In this document: one piece after another, positions 15,765 through 24,666 of the stretch | Layout of the letters: every line of letters starts with the position of its first letter | Numbering within the stretch: the stretch's first letter is position 1 | Assembly: GCF_000702885.1 (NCBI RefSeq) | Contig: NZ_JNKO01000003.1 | Location: 124,001-188,000, forward strand | DNA length: 64,000 nucleotides | Origin: Oribacterium sp. P6A1 | GTDB lineage: Bacteria > Bacillota > Clostridia > Lachnospirales > Lachnospiraceae | Reading direction: 5' to 3' | Notes under the pieces: model-generated | Database searches by the model: none | Told to the model about the DNA's origin: nothing | Seen by the model: only the letters and a program-made list of their open reading frames with translations | Position numbers and translations under genes: made by a program

Positions 15765-17792
15765 TTATACATTTACGGCAGCCTTAGTATCAGTATGGCT
15801 TAGAGCGCCTTCTTTTTTTCCTCTTAACACTCTATAGCCCATAAATACAGCACCTGCCAAAAGACCTATAACATCAGACATACCTGACGGAAGTATGAAC
15901 ATAAATGCTATAACAGCAAACACTATCCTTTCCCAGGTCTTCAGGTCTCCAAACATGTAGCTTGATACACAGCCTGCAAGACAGAAGGTGGCAAATGCAA
16001 GCATGAGACCTGACTGGATGATCTCAAGTGCTGTTCCGTCCAGGAGAAGTGCCGGTCTGTAAACAAACATAAACGGAACGATAAATCCTGTTATAGCAAA
16101 GGAGAAGGCCTTCCAGCCCGTTTTCCATGCGGATCCGCCGGCAATGCCTGCGGCTGTAAAGGAAGCAAGACATACAGGTGGTGTTATCTGTGCTACTACG
16201 CCAAAGTAGAATATGAACATGTTGGCTGTAAGAGCTGAAATTCCAAGTCCCTGAATTGCTGAAATAAAAAGAGTGTTGGCAATCAGATAAGCCGCTACTG
16301 TCGGAAGGGCCATGCCCAGTATGATACATCCCAGGGATGCTACTACCAGCGCCAGGAATAAGGAGTTATTACCTGTCTTGTCTATTATCTTTGCGATCTT
16401 AACTGCTATACCCGAACGTACCACGATACCGATCATGATACCGCAGGAGGCGGTTGGTATAGCGATATTTGCTGCCTGGCGTATACCGTCAAGAACTGTA
16501 TAAAGGAACTTCTTCGGAGACATTCGTGTATCCTGAGAAATAAAGCTTATGATTATGGCAAGCACCGTACAGATGATACCTGCTCTTGGAAGTGACATGC
16601 CTCTTACGATCATAAATACCAGAACTATGATGGGAAGAAGTCTGTAAACTCTTGGAAGGATAGGATTGCCTGTATAGTGCACGTTGGGATTCTTGCCGAT
16701 ATGCCTCTTACGGGCGATAAGATGTACTACCATGAGTGCCGCTACGAAATATGCTATTGCAGGAATTATAGCTGCCGCAGCGATCTTTACGTACTGGATA
16801 CCGATGATCTCTGCCATGACAAAGGCTCCGGCACCCATAATGGGAGGCATGATCTGTCCGCCTGTTGAAGCAACAGATTCAACGGCACCGGCTTCTTCCG
16901 AAGAATATCCGGTTTTTTTCATCAAAGGTATGGTGAAAACACCTGTGCCTGTAACATTGGCAACTGCAGAACCTGAAATCATACCCATAAGTCCTGAGGA
17001 TATGACTGCTGCCTTGGCAGGACCGCCTACAGTCTTATCCGACAGTGAAAGACCTGCATCCGTAAGTACCGATCCGCCTCCGCAATTTGCAAAAAAGCAG
17101 CCAAACATGAGGAAGTAGAACAGGGTATTGAGTGAAGTTCCGAGAGGTGATCCGAATATTCCGTTTTCGCCAAGGGAAAGAGTTTCGATAAATCTCGGAT
17201 AGCTGATTCCATCATAATGGAAAATACCCGGTATAAACTGTCCAAACCATGCATATGCCATAAAGAAGGCAATAACCCAGAAAAGAGATAATGAAACCAC
17301 TCTTCTTACGGCTTCCATGCATTCGATGATCAGGATAGTACCGGCCAGTACATCATCAAAATTCATTTTGTCCACAGAGTAAAGTCTGTAATCAAGAGTT
17401 TTTGCATGTGATGCATAATAGAAAAATACATAACAGGCTCCGGCAAGAAGCAATGCATCATATATCCACCAGAGCTTACTGTGGTTCTTTGACTTTTCCT
17501 GCATAGGATTCATGAGCCATACCATTACAAGAGCAAGGCACATATGTAAAGGCAGCTGAAGCCATGGATCCAAAGGCTTAACCAGTTTGATATATAGCTG
17601 GAAGCTTACCCAGAAAACCGAAAGTCCTATGATAACTGCTTTACGCCATGCAGGAGCGGCCTTCATTATTTTGGCGATCTTCGTTTCATCACCATCTTCC
17701 TTTGCCAGCTTTCTTCCCAATTCATCAGCTTTGGAAAGCTTGGGCTTTACCGCCTGGTCCTGAACGGCTTCTGCTTTTATATTTTCACTCAT
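15765..17792 (-). CDS. TRAP transporter, fused 4TM/12TM permease
   Basis: About 675 residues from the ATG at 17792 (MSENIKAE), chosen for the GGAGG before it; in-frame ATGs upstream lack such a site. After a charged ~65-residue N-terminus there is a block of about four helices (small DctQ-like subunit) and then the large DctM-like subunit. The latter has repeats such as GGGSVLTDAGLSLSDKTVGG, SGLMGMISGSAVANVTGTG and GGQIMPPIMGAGAFVMAEI typical of TAXI-associated fused permeases. It imports organic or sugar acids with Na+ or H+, using the binding protein encoded just upstream. It is in operon order with the DUF1537 kinase (28-base gap). Confidence 0.93.
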   Translation of the reverse strand: MSENIKAEAVQDQAVKPKLSKADELGRKLAKEDGDETKIAKIMKAAPAWRKAVIIGLSVFWVSFQLYIKLVKPLDPWLQLPLHMCLALVMVWLMNPMQEKSKNHSKLWWIYDALLLAGACYVFFYYASHAKTLDYRLYSVDKMNFDDVLAGTILIIECMEAVRRVVSLSLFWVIAFFMAYAWFGQFIPGIFHYDGISYPRFIETLSLGENGIFGSPLGTSLNTLFYFLMFGCFFANCGGGSVLTDAGLSLSDKTVGGPAKAAVISSGLMGMISGSAVANVTGTGVFTIPLMKKTGYSSEEAGAVESVASTGGQIMPPIMGAGAFVMAEIIGIQYVKIAAAAIIPAIAYFVAALMVVHLIARKRHIGKNPNVHYTGNPILPRVYRLLPIIVLVFMIVRGMSLPRAGIICTVLAIIISFISQDTRMSPKKFLYTVLDGIRQAANIAIPTASCGIMIGIVVRSGIAVKIAKIIDKTGNNSLFLALVVASLGCIILGMALPTVAAYLIANTLFISAIQGLGISALTANMFIFYFGVVAQITPPVCLASFTAAGIAGGSAWKTGWKAFSFAITGFIVPFMFVYRPALLLDGTALEIIQSGLMLAFATFCLAGCVSSYMFGDLKTWERIVFAVIAFMFILPSGMSDVIGLLAGAVFMGYRVLRGKKEGALSHTDTKAAVNV

Positions 17793-17932
17793 TGTTGTAT
17801 CCTCCATACTCCACAATGAAATCAAACGATCTGAAATGTCAGGATGTAATGGTTAAAAGTATCAAATCATGCGTTTGAACATTGATTTGTGACTTTATGA
17901 TTCGTCCGAACACGATAAACCAGATGTTATGG

Positions 17933-17983
17933 TTAAAAATATCCGGAACCGGACTCCTCCCGAAAAGGATCCCGGCTCCGGAG
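17933..17983 (-). terminator. Attenuating hairpin between TAXI binding protein and TRAP permease genes
   Basis: TCCGGAGCCGG pairs with CCGGTTCCGGA around an internal loop, followed on the minus strand by TATTTTTAAC. It probably lowers expression of the permease relative to the binding protein. Confidence 0.6.
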
Positions 17984-18034
17984 CTATCTCAAAACAATCC
18001 TGTTAAAGAACTTTAAGAACTGAGATAGGTTTTA

Positions 18035-19165
18035 TCACTTGATGTATCCCATTTCCCTGTAGTACTTCTCGGCACCCGGATGAAGCGGGCATCCACCGAT
18101 CTTCTGAGACTCCCATGCAGTAGCAGGATCCCATCCGGAAAGTGATGCATATTCCTTTACAAGTGCATCTCTGTTTTCTGAGAGACACTTGGTGATCGCA
18201 TAAACAACATCCTCTGAGAGATTCTCATTTGCAAAAAGGCAATCCGGAGAACCGGGAAGAACAAGCTCGGTATCCTGACCCTTGAAGGAATTTGCGGGAA
18301 TGGTTATCTTGTCATAGCCTTTTTCATTTACAAACCAGTTAACGAGATCATCACCCCACTGAAGGAAAGTGACATCACAGGTTGTAGCGATCTGTGCCAT
18401 GGTTGATGATGCTGAGGATGTATGGTCGATATAGAAATCTATCTGTCCGTCTGCCAATGCTTCTGCATTCTGGTCACCACCCTGATTGGTGATTCCGCCG
18501 CCCCAGCTGTTCAGCTCATCTTCCGTAACTCCAAAGTACTCAAGGAGAAGATATGCTCCCTCAGCATCCATTGATCCCTTGGATGAACAGCCGATTCTGA
18601 GGGGAAGCTTCTTTTCAAATACTTCTTCAATAGTTGAGACATGGTTTTCTTCAAGGAACTTGTTGGAAATACAGTTAATATATGCAACCTGGGTCAGTCC
18701 GCCGATAACTGCTGCATATCCACTTGTCGGTTCACGCTCGAGAGTACCTGTTTCCATAGCCCACTTTGCCGGAGCACCGTTTACAAATGAAAGATCCACA
18801 CCATTCTCTTTGAAAATATATGGTGCGCCCATGCCACCGGGATATGAGGGATCAACATTTACTGCCTGGAATCCGGCATCTTCCTCAAGAACCTTGGACA
18901 TGGCCACGATCATATTATAAGAACCGGAACCAACCTTATCTGACCAGAAGTTAAGCGTTGTACCGCTCATATCGGCGATACCCTCTGTCTTTGTGCCTTC
19001 TATTTCAGGGGCAGCTGTTGTTTCTGCAGCTGCAGCCTTATCCTGAGCTGCTGTGGTGGTTGCTGTCGGTGCAGATGATCCGGAACTGCCGCATCCTGCA
19101 AGTCCCGCTGCCATAGAAAATGCCAATGCACTTGCCATCAATTTCGAGAATAATCTTTTTCTCAT
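18035..19165 (-). CDS. TAXI-family TRAP substrate-binding lipoprotein
   Basis: A 376-residue protein starting at 19165 (MRKRLFSK) after GGAGGAAG. The lipoprotein signal ends in LAGC, followed by a Ser/Thr/Ala-rich linker. The mature part has family features: LNFWSDKVGSGSYNMIVAMSKVLEEDA, SYPGGMGAPYIFKENGVDLSF and RIGCSSKGSMDAEGAYLLLEYFGVTEDEL. These belong to TAXI (TRAP-associated extracytoplasmic immunogenic) solute receptors. It delivers the substrate to the fused permease encoded next. A probable operator (19197-19217) and the divergent regulator gene lie upstream. Confidence 0.92.
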   Translation of the reverse strand: MRKRLFSKLMASALAFSMAAGLAGCGSSGSSAPTATTTAAQDKAAAAETTAAPEIEGTKTEGIADMSGTTLNFWSDKVGSGSYNMIVAMSKVLEEDAGFQAVNVDPSYPGGMGAPYIFKENGVDLSFVNGAPAKWAMETGTLEREPTSGYAAVIGGLTQVAYINCISNKFLEENHVSTIEEVFEKKLPLRIGCSSKGSMDAEGAYLLLEYFGVTEDELNSWGGGITNQGGDQNAEALADGQIDFYIDHTSSASSTMAQIATTCDVTFLQWGDDLVNWFVNEKGYDKITIPANSFKGQDTELVLPGSPDCLFANENLSEDVVYAITKCLSENRDALVKEYASLSGWDPATAWESQKIGGCPLHPGAEKYYREMGYIK

Positions 19166-19196
19166 TATTACTTCCTCCAATTTAAATAATGTTTAA

Positions 19197-19217
19197 AATT
19201 TAAACGACCTGTTTGAA
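19197..19217. promoter_or_regulatory. Probable operator, copy 1 (TTTAAAC-N5-GTTTGAA)
   Basis: TTTAAACGACCTGTTTGAA is an imperfect inverted repeat just upstream of the binding-protein gene. A 15-base core AATTTAAACGRCCTG recurs inverted at 23075-23089 before pdxA. GTTTAAATATTAAAC at 19318-19332, near the regulator's own start, is a similar palindrome. The intergenic gap 19218-19461 contains no other feature I can name. Confidence 0.55.
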
Positions 19218-19461
19218 TCAAGTTGCATACTGTTTAATAAATTCATGATTCAAATATTTATATGTTGATATTACCTATAAAAAAAGCTTCATTCAATTGC
19301 ATTTTAAGCAAAATGCTGTTTAAATATTAAACATAGGGTATGCACATTGTGCTGCGTCACAATGTGTTTTGTTAAAACAGCAATCACATTCCGGCTTAGT
19401 GCATATAGATACATCGGAAGCCGAATGGGATTTGTGCAGTTTTACTTTAGTGGAGGGAGTA

Positions 19462-21243
19462 ATGAACAATAAGATACGTGTTCTCGGCATTGCTCCGTAT
19501 GCCGGTATGAAAACACTTATGCTGAAGGTGGCAGAAGATTTTAAAGGAGAACTGGATATAGAGGTTCTGGATGGTGATCTGCAGGAAGGTGTTTTGGCTG
19601 CGCGCAATAACTTTCATGGTGATTTTGATGTTATAGTATCAAGAGGCGGTACGGCGCGAATGCTAAGGACCCAGGTCCCTGTGCCTGTTGTGGAGATCGA
19701 ACTTACGGATTATGATATACTCCGCGCTCTAAGACTTGCGGATAACATATCAAGCGATATAGCTGTCGTAGGATTTTCCAACATTACAGAGCCTATACAA
19801 AGCATATCTAAGCTTATCAAGAAAAAATTACAGGTTTTCACCATAGACAGTGCGGGACAGCTTGATCAGACCATGAGCCATGTTCATGAACAGGGATATG
19901 AAATTGTGCTTTGTGATGCAGCATCTGCGGCAACTGCAAAAAGACATGGTTTAAATTGCGTACTTCTGACTTCAGGACAGAACGGTATACGAAAAGCATT
20001 TACAAATGCCATAGATCTGGTTGACTCAATGAGGGTCCTCAAATCAGAAAATGCATTTCTGCGGCAGATCATTGACAGACAGGCTAACGATACCGTCATA
20101 TTCGACGAAAATGATAACATTATATTTTCGAATATGACTTTTGATAAGCGGGAGGAACTGCAAAACATTCTCAAGAAAGAGATTCCCAATGTTCCTGCCA
20201 ATAAATCAAGCCGTATCATTAAATATCTGAACCGTAACCTGTATCATATAAAGGCCCTGAAGCTTGATTCTGACGGCCATCTTTACACTGTGTTTTACAT
20301 TGAACGCAGCCGTGCCCCCTTCCTGAGCGGACAATCAGGCTTAAAATACTATACCCAGTCAGAGGCACATGAAGCCTTCTACAACAGCTTCTTTGTAAAC
20401 ATTAGTGATATTCTGGGCAATGCTGAAGATCTGGAACGGGCTTCAAAATTTAAACGGCCGGTAATGATATTCGGTGAAGAGGGAACCGGCAAAGAATCTG
20501 CTGCAAACATGATCTATAACAAAAGTTCCAACGGCAACCATCCCTTTATAGTGATCACCTGTGAACTGTTAAATGATAAATCAATTGATTTTCTGCAGAG
20601 CAACCACCACTCTCCTTTTGCCGACTCGGGAAATACCATTTATATATCCGGACTCAGTCATATAAAATATGACCCGCTGGAGCTGTTGTCTGTGATCATG
20701 GATATGGAGGTATGCTCCAGAAATCATGTAATATTATCATTTCCGGTGGAAGGCGGAGCTGTTTCAAAGGTTGCAGAGACCTTCACCAACAAACTCGGAT
20801 GTACCGTGCTGACTCTATCATCACTTAACTCCATCAGGAATCAGATTCCTAAACTGATAAATCTCTATCTCAGTCAGTCTATGCAATTCAGTGATGCTGA
20901 GATTTTGGGAATGGAAACAGAAGGCATAGGAATGATGCAGGAATTTTCCTGGCCCCACAACTACGCTCAATTCCGGCGTATAATGGAGGAGCTTGTAAGC
21001 ATAACAGATCAGCCGCTCATCAGGGCTCAGGATGTAGAAAAGGTCCTTGCCAGAGAAAAGCTGACACCTACAACAGCTCCCGGCATCAACGGTCCGGAGG
21101 TTTTTGATATGAACCGCACTCTGGATGAGATGAATGCCGAGATCGTACTGAGAGTACTGAAGGAATGTGACGGAAATCAGACCCTTGCTTCAAAACGGCT
21201 GGGCATCTCACGTACAACTGTATGGAGATACGCAAAAACCTGA
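19462..21243 (+). CDS. PrpR-N-domain transcriptional regulator with degenerate AAA+ domain
   Basis: 593 residues from the ATG at 19462, chosen because GGAGGG precedes it although the frame is open 31 codons further up. Residues 1-~190 form a PrpR_N-type sensor (FHGDFDVIVSRGGTARMLR, PVVEIELTDYDILRALRLA). A linker is followed by an AAA+-like region with a Walker A GEEGTGKES (~337). The GAFTGA loop needed to contact sigma-54 is absent and the rest is eroded. A Fis-type helix-turn-helix ends the protein (NQTLASKRLGISRTTVWRYAK). It is probably sigma-54 independent and binds near the divergent TRAP and pdxA promoters in response to a small acid. Confidence 0.82.
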   Translation: MNNKIRVLGIAPYAGMKTLMLKVAEDFKGELDIEVLDGDLQEGVLAARNNFHGDFDVIVSRGGTARMLRTQVPVPVVEIELTDYDILRALRLADNISSDIAVVGFSNITEPIQSISKLIKKKLQVFTIDSAGQLDQTMSHVHEQGYEIVLCDAASAATAKRHGLNCVLLTSGQNGIRKAFTNAIDLVDSMRVLKSENAFLRQIIDRQANDTVIFDENDNIIFSNMTFDKREELQNILKKEIPNVPANKSSRIIKYLNRNLYHIKALKLDSDGHLYTVFYIERSRAPFLSGQSGLKYYTQSEAHEAFYNSFFVNISDILGNAEDLERASKFKRPVMIFGEEGTGKESAANMIYNKSSNGNHPFIVITCELLNDKSIDFLQSNHHSPFADSGNTIYISGLSHIKYDPLELLSVIMDMEVCSRNHVILSFPVEGGAVSKVAETFTNKLGCTVLTLSSLNSIRNQIPKLINLYLSQSMQFSDAEILGMETEGIGMMQEFSWPHNYAQFRRIMEELVSITDQPLIRAQDVEKVLAREKLTPTTAPGINGPEVFDMNRTLDEMNAEIVLRVLKECDGNQTLASKRLGISRTTVWRYAKT

Positions 21244-21257
21244 CCGGGATTATGACG

Positions 21258-21293
21258 AAAAAAAGCAGCACGTTCAAAAAGAACGTACTGCTT
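21258..21293 (-). terminator. Terminator of the yhcH-type transcript
   Basis: AAGCAG-ACGTTC pairs with GAACGT-CTGCTT; on the minus strand it is followed by TTTTTTT. It also sits just past the regulator's stop on the plus strand. Confidence 0.8.
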
Positions 21294-21319
21294 GGATTTA
21301 ATGGAGGTTTGGTGATTTT

Positions 21320-21778
21320 TTAACTGCTTTCTGCAGGAAGTTTCAGGATGATTTTGGTGAAATCATGCTGCGTCACAAAGTGAGATATGGCCTTATGACC
21401 GTCATGTGGAAAGGCAGCCCAGAACATACCTTTATTTATCATCATGCTGTGTTCAAAAGTTCCCCTGTATCTTGCGGCATCCTTTTCCTCATCATAAGGT
21501 ATGGCTTCAGTCAGATCCGAAAGCTCCTTCCAGGCTATTTCTTCAGAGCCATCCAGAAGTATCTGCACATCTATATACTTTCTGTGAGCTTCGAAGGTTC
21601 CTTCGGTAAAGGCTTTTGTAACCCCCTTTTGCACCTTGAAAAAACCGCCTTGAAAAGTATAAGTGCCTTCCTCTAAGCTGCCCTTTTCCTGGGTTTCTTT
21701 AATGGCAGCAAGGCCCTGCTTTAAATTCGGCAGCATGGATGTATATAATTCTATATTCTTAAAATCATCGATAATCAT
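21320..21778 (-). CDS. YhcH/YjgK/YiaL (DUF386) family protein
   Basis: A 152-residue cupin-like protein of the EbgC/YhcH/YiaL family. Typical elements are LEEGTYTFQGGFFKVQKG, EAHRKYIDVQILLDGSEEI, FEHSMMINKGMFWAAFPHDGHKA and the C-terminal KIILKLPA. Conserved His and Glu residues likely hold a metal. Members are linked to handling of sialic acid, 2,3-diketogulonate or other sugar acids, possibly as anomerases or lactonases. It lies 128 bases after pdxA on the same strand, so it is probably the second gene of that unit. Confidence 0.88.
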   Translation of the reverse strand: MIIDDFKNIELYTSMLPNLKQGLAAIKETQEKGSLEEGTYTFQGGFFKVQKGVTKAFTEGTFEAHRKYIDVQILLDGSEEIAWKELSDLTEAIPYDEEKDAARYRGTFEHSMMINKGMFWAAFPHDGHKAISHFVTQHDFTKIILKLPAESS

Positions 21779-21905
21779 AGTTCTGTTCCTTAAATACTGA
21801 TCGCTCCGGGAGTATTCATGCTCCTTTAAGATAAGACTGAGTGCATGACTTTACAGCCTGTAACCGGCTATACGGTCTGCAAGCAGCTGTACAGCCTTCA
21901 ATCGG

Positions 21906-23021
21906 TTAAACAGCCTGCAATCTTATTTCCTTATTGTTTCTGTAGGAAGCCATCATAAGTGCCGCGTCGATAGCATTAACCAGTGACAACTCGTTTGCTC
22001 TTCCGTTACCTGCATGACCAAAGCCGGTTCCGTGATCTACGGAAACACGGATTATGGGAAGACCCAATGTCATGTTAATGCCGGCAACTGCCTCCCAGTG
22101 CTGTTCACGCTTATTATAAACAAATCCCTTTACCTTAAGAGGGATATGTCCCTGATCGTGGTACATGACCACAACAATGTCATAGATTCCTCCCAGTGCT
22201 TTTGAGAAAACCGTATCCGGCGGTGTGGGTTTCTTCTCGGGGATATTTATGCCTTCTGCCAGTGCCGCATTTATTGCCGGCTGTATTTCCTCGATTTCCT
22301 CCCGGCCAAACATACCCTCCTCTCCGCAATGGGGATTAAGACCTGCAACTCCGATTTTTGGATTGCGGATGCCCAGTGCTTTGCATGCCTCGTTTGCCAT
22401 ATGTATGCAGTCCAGCACCCTGTCCTTCTTTACCCGGTTACAAGCCTCCCTCAGAGACACATGGGTTGACACATGCACTACTCTTAAATCCTCGTGAGCA
22501 AGCATCATCGCATACTTTTTGGTTCCTGTATAATCTGCGTATATCTCGGTGTGGCCTGAATAGTGATGCCCTGCCATATTTATAGCTTCCTTTGACAGAG
22601 CATTTGTGACCGTAGCGTCAACTTTGTCTGCCATTGCAAGCTGTATAACATGGACAACATACTGAAAAGCTGCTTCACCCCCAAGTGCACAGGCTCCGAT
22701 TTTAAAAGGCTGAGGTCCGTTTATATCATCCAGTGTGTCAGGGATTTTATCCGCAGGAACTATACCTAAATCTATCAGATCTATGGTTCCGTACTCATAT
22801 TTACCTTCCAGCGGGTCTCTTACAACATTAAGTTCAAGCTTTATTCCATCAATCTTTTCCGATACTTTCAGGGCATACTCCATTGATGTCCTGTCTCCGA
22901 CTATAAGGGGCCTGCAGCGGTCATAAAGGGTTTTATCTTTAAGCGCTTTAACAGTAATTTCAGGACCGTTTCCGAATGGATCTCCCATGGAAATACCTAC
23001 GATTGGTCTAATGTCAGCCAT
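21906..23021 (-). CDS. PdxA2-type 4-phospho-acid-sugar dehydrogenase
   Basis: A 371-residue protein starting at 23021 (MADIRPIVG) after GAGGAGG. It has the PdxA fold signature GISMGDPFGNGPE, the metal and substrate His positions in AGHHYSGHTEIYA, VSTHVSLREA, GLNPHCGEEGMFG and VMYHDQGHIPLK...GLPIIRVSVDHGTGFGHAG. PdxA2-type enzymes oxidise 4-phospho-D-threonate or -erythronate, which decarboxylates to dihydroxyacetone phosphate. Clustering with a DUF1537 kinase and TRAP transport supports that role over pyridoxal synthesis. Its own promoter probably lies near 23115-23145. Confidence 0.88.
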   Translation of the reverse strand: MADIRPIVGISMGDPFGNGPEITVKALKDKTLYDRCRPLIVGDRTSMEYALKVSEKIDGIKLELNVVRDPLEGKYEYGTIDLIDLGIVPADKIPDTLDDINGPQPFKIGACALGGEAAFQYVVHVIQLAMADKVDATVTNALSKEAINMAGHHYSGHTEIYADYTGTKKYAMMLAHEDLRVVHVSTHVSLREACNRVKKDRVLDCIHMANEACKALGIRNPKIGVAGLNPHCGEEGMFGREEIEEIQPAINAALAEGINIPEKKPTPPDTVFSKALGGIYDIVVVMYHDQGHIPLKVKGFVYNKREQHWEAVAGINMTLGLPIIRVSVDHGTGFGHAGNGRANELSLVNAIDAALMMASYRNNKEIRLQAV

Positions 23022-23074
23022 AGCTTCCTCCTCAAAGTAACAATACATCATCATGTTAATTGAATTATTAATTT

Positions 23075-23089
23075 CAGGCCGTTTAAATT
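23075..23089. promoter_or_regulatory. Probable operator, copy 2 (upstream of pdxA)
   Basis: CAGGCCGTTTAAATT is the inverse of the 15-base core at 19197-19211 with one difference. It lies between a plausible promoter (minus-strand TTAACA, 16 bases, TATCAT near 23142-23115) and the pdxA start. Confidence 0.55.
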
Positions 23090-23199
23090 AACATTTAATG
23101 AACTCGTCATAATTATGATATCAGAGGCAAAATAGCTGTTAAATATTCTCAGACTTCATATATCGTTCAGTTCTGAAACAATCTGCATTATTTTCGAAA

Positions 23200-23236
23200 T
23201 AAAAAACGTCTCAAAGAAACAGCTCTTTGAGACGTG
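23200..23236 (-). terminator. Terminator of the iron alcohol dehydrogenase gene
   Basis: ACGTCTCAAAG pairs with CTTTGAGACGT; T run follows on the minus strand. It separates this gene from pdxA. Confidence 0.87.
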
Positions 23237-23258
23237 TATAAATTGTAAACACCATTAT

Positions 23259-24428
23259 TTAAATAACTTCAAGGTATATTCTGCGTGCATCCTCTGCTGT
23301 TACTTCCCGCATATTATTAACCAAAAGTCTTTTCTGCTGTAAGCCTGATGCAACAAGCCCCTCAAGGTCCTCTGCTCTGACACCGAACTCCTTAAGATCA
23401 GAAGGTATATTCAGATTCTTTACTATTTCTTCCATCCAGCTTATAAGTGCAGCTGACTTTTCATCAATAGTCTCTAATCTTCTTTCTCCATGGTATGCGG
23501 TGTCCCAGGCCTCAGCCAGTCTTCTGCGAAAATCCGCATCTCCTGCATTAAACTTCATTACTGAAATAAGCAGCATGGCATTGGCTGTACCGTGAGGTAT
23601 ATGATATTTGCCTCCCAGGGGATAGCTGAGAGCATGTACTGCGGTGGTTCCGGAGGCGGTGATTGCGACACCGCCGTAAAAAGCAGCAATCTGCATATTA
23701 TTTTTTTCGGTAAGGGCATCCTTATCATTACATGCCTTTTCGATATTGTTCATTATTATATCAAATCCGCGAAGTGCAAAAGTATCGGAAAAAGCATTGG
23801 CTTTGTTGGAGGTATAGCACTCGATACAATGACACATGGCATCAACACCTGTGGTTGCGGCAATCGCTCTCGGCAGATTCTCAATAAGTCTTGCATCAAG
23901 TATTACATAATCAGACATCATATTATCATTGACGATGCCTATTTTGACCTCTTTCTCCGGTACACCTACTATAGCGTTTGGTGTACACTCGGCACCGGTA
24001 CCGGCTGTTGTAGGGATGGACAGTATCTCAAGGCACTTTTTTGCGCGTTTCGGATCATCCAGCAATTCCTTTACCCCATACTCATCAGTAACAAGTACAG
24101 ATGCAAGTTTAGCTGTATCAAGAACAGATCCGCCGCCGCATGCAACTACAAAATCATAGCCTTTGCCCTTAAACTGATCAATGACATGCTGCACTTCCTG
24201 ATAGCCGGGCTCCACAGGAAAATCATCATAGATGTCATATTCTATATTTGCTTTTTTCAGCTCTTCTTCAACCAGATCAAAAAGTCCCAGCTTCCGTATT
24301 CCCTTATCCGTAAAGGCTGCAACCTTTGCGGCCCCTCGGGATTTGAGGATGTCCTGAATGTTCTCCAGGGAATTTTTTCCCGAGTAAACTGCTTTCGGCA
24401 ATTTAAGACTATACTTTTCCAACGACAT
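23259..24428 (-). CDS. Iron-containing alcohol dehydrogenase
   Basis: A 389-residue group III dehydrogenase. It has the NAD-binding GGGSVLDTAK, the substrate/cofactor segment SIPTTAGTGAECTPN, the metal ligands in GVDAMCHCIECYTSNKANAFSD and HALSYPLGGKYHIPHGTANAMLL, and a normal length. It oxidises or reduces small alcohols/aldehydes with NAD(P) and Fe2+. Its promoter region carries GTTTAAAAC directly at the ribosome site, similar to the TTTAAAC motifs of the acid-sugar cluster. It is separated from pdxA by a terminator, so its membership of the pathway is likely but not proven. AAGGAGG precedes the ATG. Confidence 0.92.
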   Translation of the reverse strand: MSLEKYSLKLPKAVYSGKNSLENIQDILKSRGAAKVAAFTDKGIRKLGLFDLVEEELKKANIEYDIYDDFPVEPGYQEVQHVIDQFKGKGYDFVVACGGGSVLDTAKLASVLVTDEYGVKELLDDPKRAKKCLEILSIPTTAGTGAECTPNAIVGVPEKEVKIGIVNDNMMSDYVILDARLIENLPRAIAATTGVDAMCHCIECYTSNKANAFSDTFALRGFDIIMNNIEKACNDKDALTEKNNMQIAAFYGGVAITASGTTAVHALSYPLGGKYHIPHGTANAMLLISVMKFNAGDADFRRRLAEAWDTAYHGERRLETIDEKSAALISWMEEIVKNLNIPSDLKEFGVRAEDLEGLVASGLQQKRLLVNNMREVTAEDARRIYLEVI

Positions 24429-24666
24429 GTTTAAAACCTCCTTACGTGGATATCATTTTGATTATTAAGCCTGAATTTAAGCTGCAGGGTGATACCCTTT
24501 CATTTTTGAACTACTGTAGATAATTATCTTTTAAGCAATTTCAAAATTCAATTTAACTAAATTCATTTTTGTTTCAGTTTTAAACAATTTGCGTTGGAGA
24601 CCTGTTTATCAGGACTGCTTAACAGATGAAGAATCGTGAAATATGAGCGTACTTTTTCTTTTATAT

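Noticed and set aside
23592-24434. A 280-residue open frame on the plus strand opposite the iron alcohol dehydrogenase
   Set aside because: Antisense shadow; Cys/Ile-rich translation with no domain or ribosome site.
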